The notes beneath the pieces were generated by a model, which saw nothing but the letters and a program-made list of their open reading frames with translations, was not told the origin of the DNA and ran no database searches. Shown here one piece after another: positions 5,732 to 7,749 of a stretch of DNA of 7,749 nt; the first letter of the stretch is position 1; each line of letters opens with the position of its first letter. Position numbers and translations under genes: made by a program. The stretch is from Caulobacteraceae bacterium (lineage in GTDB: Bacteria; Pseudomonadota; Alphaproteobacteria; Caulobacterales; Caulobacteraceae). Where the stretch lies: NCBI GenBank assembly GCA_003136615.1, contig PLFA01000131.1, positions 304-8,052 on the forward strand, read 5' to 3'.

Positions 5732-7749
5732 GTTGGCCTATCTGGCGGGTTTGGCCCCGGCGCCGTGCCTGCGCCATCACCTTTGGGCGGGGTGGGGGGC
5801 CTTATCACGGGCCGCCCCTGGCTTCCTAGAGCGGGCTTTCTCGCCCGGGCCCTTTCCCGCGAGGCCGCCGCGCAGCGCGAACGCGTCGTGCTCTGGACGC
5901 CTGTCGCCTTTGGCGCCGGCGCGGCGCTCTATCTGGCCTTCAGGGAAGAGCCACCGCTGGCGCCCGGCCTCGCCCTGGCGGCCGTCCTGGGCCTCGCCGC
6001 GGGGCTGGCCTGGGTTTGGGGACGGCGCTTCTGGGTCACGGCCGTCCTGGCCCTTGCCGCGACCGCGGCCGTGGGGTTCTGCGTCGCCAAGCTCCATAGC
6101 GACACCATGGCCGCGCCGATCGCGCCGGTTCGACCCGGCTTCACGCGTGTAGACGGCTGGGTGGTCGATGTGGATACGCCCAGCCCGCGCGGCGAGCGGC
6201 TGCTCATCGCCCCAGTCCGTATTCGGGGGCTGACGCCGGCCGAAACGCCGGTCCGGGTTCGTATTGTCCTCGGCGCGCGAGGGGGGCCTGAGGCCGCGCC
6301 GGCGCCTGGAACTCCTATAAGCCTGACCGCCATGGTCGATCCGCCGCCGGGCCCCGCCGTTCCGGGAGGCTATGACTTCGCCCGGGACGCCTGGTTCGAG
6401 GGAATCGGCGGAGTAGGGCTGTCGACTCAGCAACCGAGATTCGTGGAACTTCCGCCGCCGCCCCTGGCCCTACGCTGGGAGATGGGCGTCAACGCTTTGC
6501 GTTGGCGCGTGGCCTCCACCCTCGTCCACGACATCCGTGAGGTCATGGGCCCTGACGATGGCGGCGCGGCCGGGCTCGCGGCCGCGGTTACGACAAGCCA
6601 CCAGGACTGGCTGGAACCGGAGCACCGCGATGACCTGCGCGCCTCGGGGCTCGCCCATATGCTGGCGATTGCGGGTCTTCATACCGCGGCGGTGAGCGGT
6701 TTCGCTTTCTTTGCGCTACGGCTTCTCTTTGCGGCGGTTCCCTGGCTTTCCCTGCGGCTGCCGGTCAAGAAGTTGGCGGCGCTGGGGGCCCTGGCGGCTG
6801 TGGGTATCTATCTGTTGCTGTCCGGCGCCCATCCTCCCGCGAGGCGAGCCGCGGTCACCGCGAGCGTGGCCTTCTTCGCCATATTGGTTGATCGGCGCGC
6901 GGTGAGCCTCCATTCCCTGGCCATCGCGGCCCTGGCGGTTCTCTGGATGGAGCCCGAGGTGGTCGTGGCGCCGGGATTTGAGATGTCCTTCTGCGCGACC
7001 GCGTCTCTCATCGCCCTAGCGGAGGTCTGGCGCCGCCCCGCTGGCGCAGCGGGTCTCGCCTGGCCGCTTCGGTTTCTGCAGAACGCTCGCGATTGGTTTG
7101 TGGCGAGCCTGGCTGTCAGTTTCGTGGCCGGCGCCGCCACGGCGCCTTTCGCCATCCAGTACTTCAACCGCGTCGCTAATTACGGCGTGGCGGCCAATCT
7201 CACGGCTGATTTTGTCGCCAGCGTTCTTTTGATGCCCGCCCTCGCGCTCAGCCTTCTGGCTCAGGCTCTGGGCCTCGGAGCCGACGTGGCGGGGCCTATC
7301 CTTTGGGTCGCCGGCTGGGCGGCCCGCGCCGTCATTTCACTTGGCCAGGTCTTCGGCCAGGCGCCGGGAGCGGCCATGACCTATCCGAGCGCCCCGGAGA
7401 TAGCCCTGGCGCTTTCCTATCTGGGCATTGTCTTCGCCTGTTTGTGGCGTGGGCGTCTAAGATGGCTCGGGGTCGCTCTATCCTTTTCCGTGGCGCTTTG
7501 GCCGCGCGGCGCGGCGCCCGTTGCCTGGATCGCCGCCGATGGAAACGACGCCGCAATCGTCATCGACGGCACGGAGGTGGCCCTCAAACCCCAGGCGCGG
7601 GCCTATGCCACGCAATCCTGGGCCCAGAGGCGCGCCTTGAGCCTGCCAGCGGATCCGGTCGCCGCCCAGCAGGCTGTGTTCGACTGCAACCGCACCGCTT
7701 GCGCGCCCCTGGCGGACACGCGGCCCGCGATCGCGGCGTGGTGGACGCG
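5729..7749 (+). CDS. comEC: ComEC/Rec2-family DNA uptake channel, 3' end outside window
   Basis: ComEC is the inner membrane channel that carries single-stranded DNA into the cytosol in natural transformation. The frame is open for 673 codons to the window edge. An N-terminal DUF4131-like part has hydrophobic segments at about 55-71, 81-98 and 101-120, then a soluble stretch from about 135 ending in GYDFARDAWF (214-223), a motif common in alphaproteobacterial ComEC. The Competence domain covers about 275-590: GLAHMLAIAGLH (307-318), SGAHPPARRAAV, and GFEMSF (416-421), within many membrane helices. Residues from about 598 form a small soluble domain with Cys653 and Cys658. No metallo-beta-lactamase domain starts here, as expected for the alphaproteobacterial form. 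The ATG at 5729 has a GGAAG upstream, but residues 1-34 are Gly/Pro-rich. GTG 5765, TTG 5783 or GTG 5792 are real alternatives; a start after about residue 37 would cut the family's N-terminal region. Whether the host is competent cannot be judged. Confidence 0.9.
   Translation, partial: MVGLSGGFGPGAVPAPSPLGGVGGLITGRPWLPRAGFLARALSREAAAQRERVVLWTPVAFGAGAALYLAFREEPPLAPGLALAAVLGLAAGLAWVWGRRFWVTAVLALAATAAVGFCVAKLHSDTMAAPIAPVRPGFTRVDGWVVDVDTPSPRGERLLIAPVRIRGLTPAETPVRVRIVLGARGGPEAAPAPGTPISLTAMVDPPPGPAVPGGYDFARDAWFEGIGGVGLSTQQPRFVELPPPPLALRWEMGVNALRWRVASTLVHDIREVMGPDDGGAAGLAAAVTTSHQDWLEPEHRDDLRASGLAHMLAIAGLHTAAVSGFAFFALRLLFAAVPWLSLRLPVKKLAALGALAAVGIYLLLSGAHPPARRAAVTASVAFFAILVDRRAVSLHSLAIAALAVLWMEPEVVVAPGFEMSFCATASLIALAEVWRRPAGAAGLAWPLRFLQNARDWFVASLAVSFVAGAATAPFAIQYFNRVANYGVAANLTADFVASVLLMPALALSLLAQALGLGADVAGPILWVAGWAARAVISLGQVFGQAPGAAMTYPSAPEIALALSYLGIVFACLWRGRLRWLGVALSFSVALWPRGAAPVAWIAADGNDAAIVIDGTEVALKPQARAYATQSWAQRRALSLPADPVAAQQAVFDCNRTACAPLADTRPAIAAWWT

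Noticed and set aside
5731..5808. Upstream extension of gltX by 26 codons
   Set aside because: The residues are mainly Pro, Gly and Asp, unlike the family, which normally starts a few residues before the VTRIAPSPTG motif.
5969..6070. Repeated GGCCGTCCTGG words in comEC
   Set aside because: They encode Ala/Val/Leu-rich membrane helices with similar codons; this is compositional similarity, not a mobile or regulatory repeat.
1..7749. Search for tRNA genes, rRNA, CRISPR arrays, insertion sequences, attachment sites and defence or toxin genes
   Set aside because: None was seen. Genes cover nearly the whole window and codon use looks even from gene to gene, so there is no sign of recent transfer or of a cryptic accessory system.

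Overview
The window looks like chromosomal housekeeping DNA from an alphaproteobacterium, most likely Caulobacterales or a close relative. The evidence is a GC-rich sequence (about two thirds by eye), LpxI in place of LpxH in the lipid A pathway, the protein sequence character, and a gene order (fabZ-lpxA-lpxI-lpxB, then gltA, gltX and comEC) that I recall from Caulobacter-type genomes. The taxonomic call is inference, because no rRNA or other decisive marker is present.

Bases 1-2997 carry a tightly packed + strand operon for outer membrane lipid A synthesis. It holds the 3' end of fabZ, then complete lpxA, lpxI and lpxB. The junctions are a 4-base ATGA overlap (fabZ/lpxA), an 8-base gap (lpxA/lpxI) and a 4-base GTGA overlap (lpxI/lpxB), so translational coupling is likely. 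FabZ and LpxA compete for the same 3-hydroxyacyl-ACP pool. LpxA puts the first acyl chain on the UDP-sugar, LpxI later cleaves UDP-2,3-diacylglucosamine to lipid X, and LpxB joins lipid X to another UDP-2,3-diacylglucosamine to make the disaccharide. LpxC and LpxD, which act between LpxA and LpxI, are not in the window; lpxD probably lies just upstream.

Bases 2970-5730 hold two - strand genes: gltA (citrate synthase), whose 3' end overlaps that of lpxB by 28 bases, and, 63-64 bases upstream of gltA, gltX (glutamyl-tRNA synthetase). The short gltX-gltA gap contains a clear gltA Shine-Dalgarno, a possible promoter with a Caulobacter-like -10 element, and a small GC-rich hairpin. Both genes concern central carbon and glutamate use, but nothing in the sequence proves that they are co-regulated.

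Bases 5729-7749 hold a large + strand reading frame, open to the window edge, that encodes a ComEC/Rec2 DNA-uptake channel. Its best ATG and the gltX ATG sit on opposite strands of the same CATG palindrome, so the two divergent genes appear to share their start bases.

I saw no tRNA, rRNA, CRISPR array, insertion sequence, integrase, toxin-antitoxin pair or defence gene, and nothing that I would call an undescribed system. The only gene-free stretch is the 64-base gltX-gltA gap. The points worth a second look are small: the shared divergent start, the terminator-free convergent overlap, some residue substitutions in LpxA, LpxB and ComEC, and the spacing and rarity of GANTC sites.
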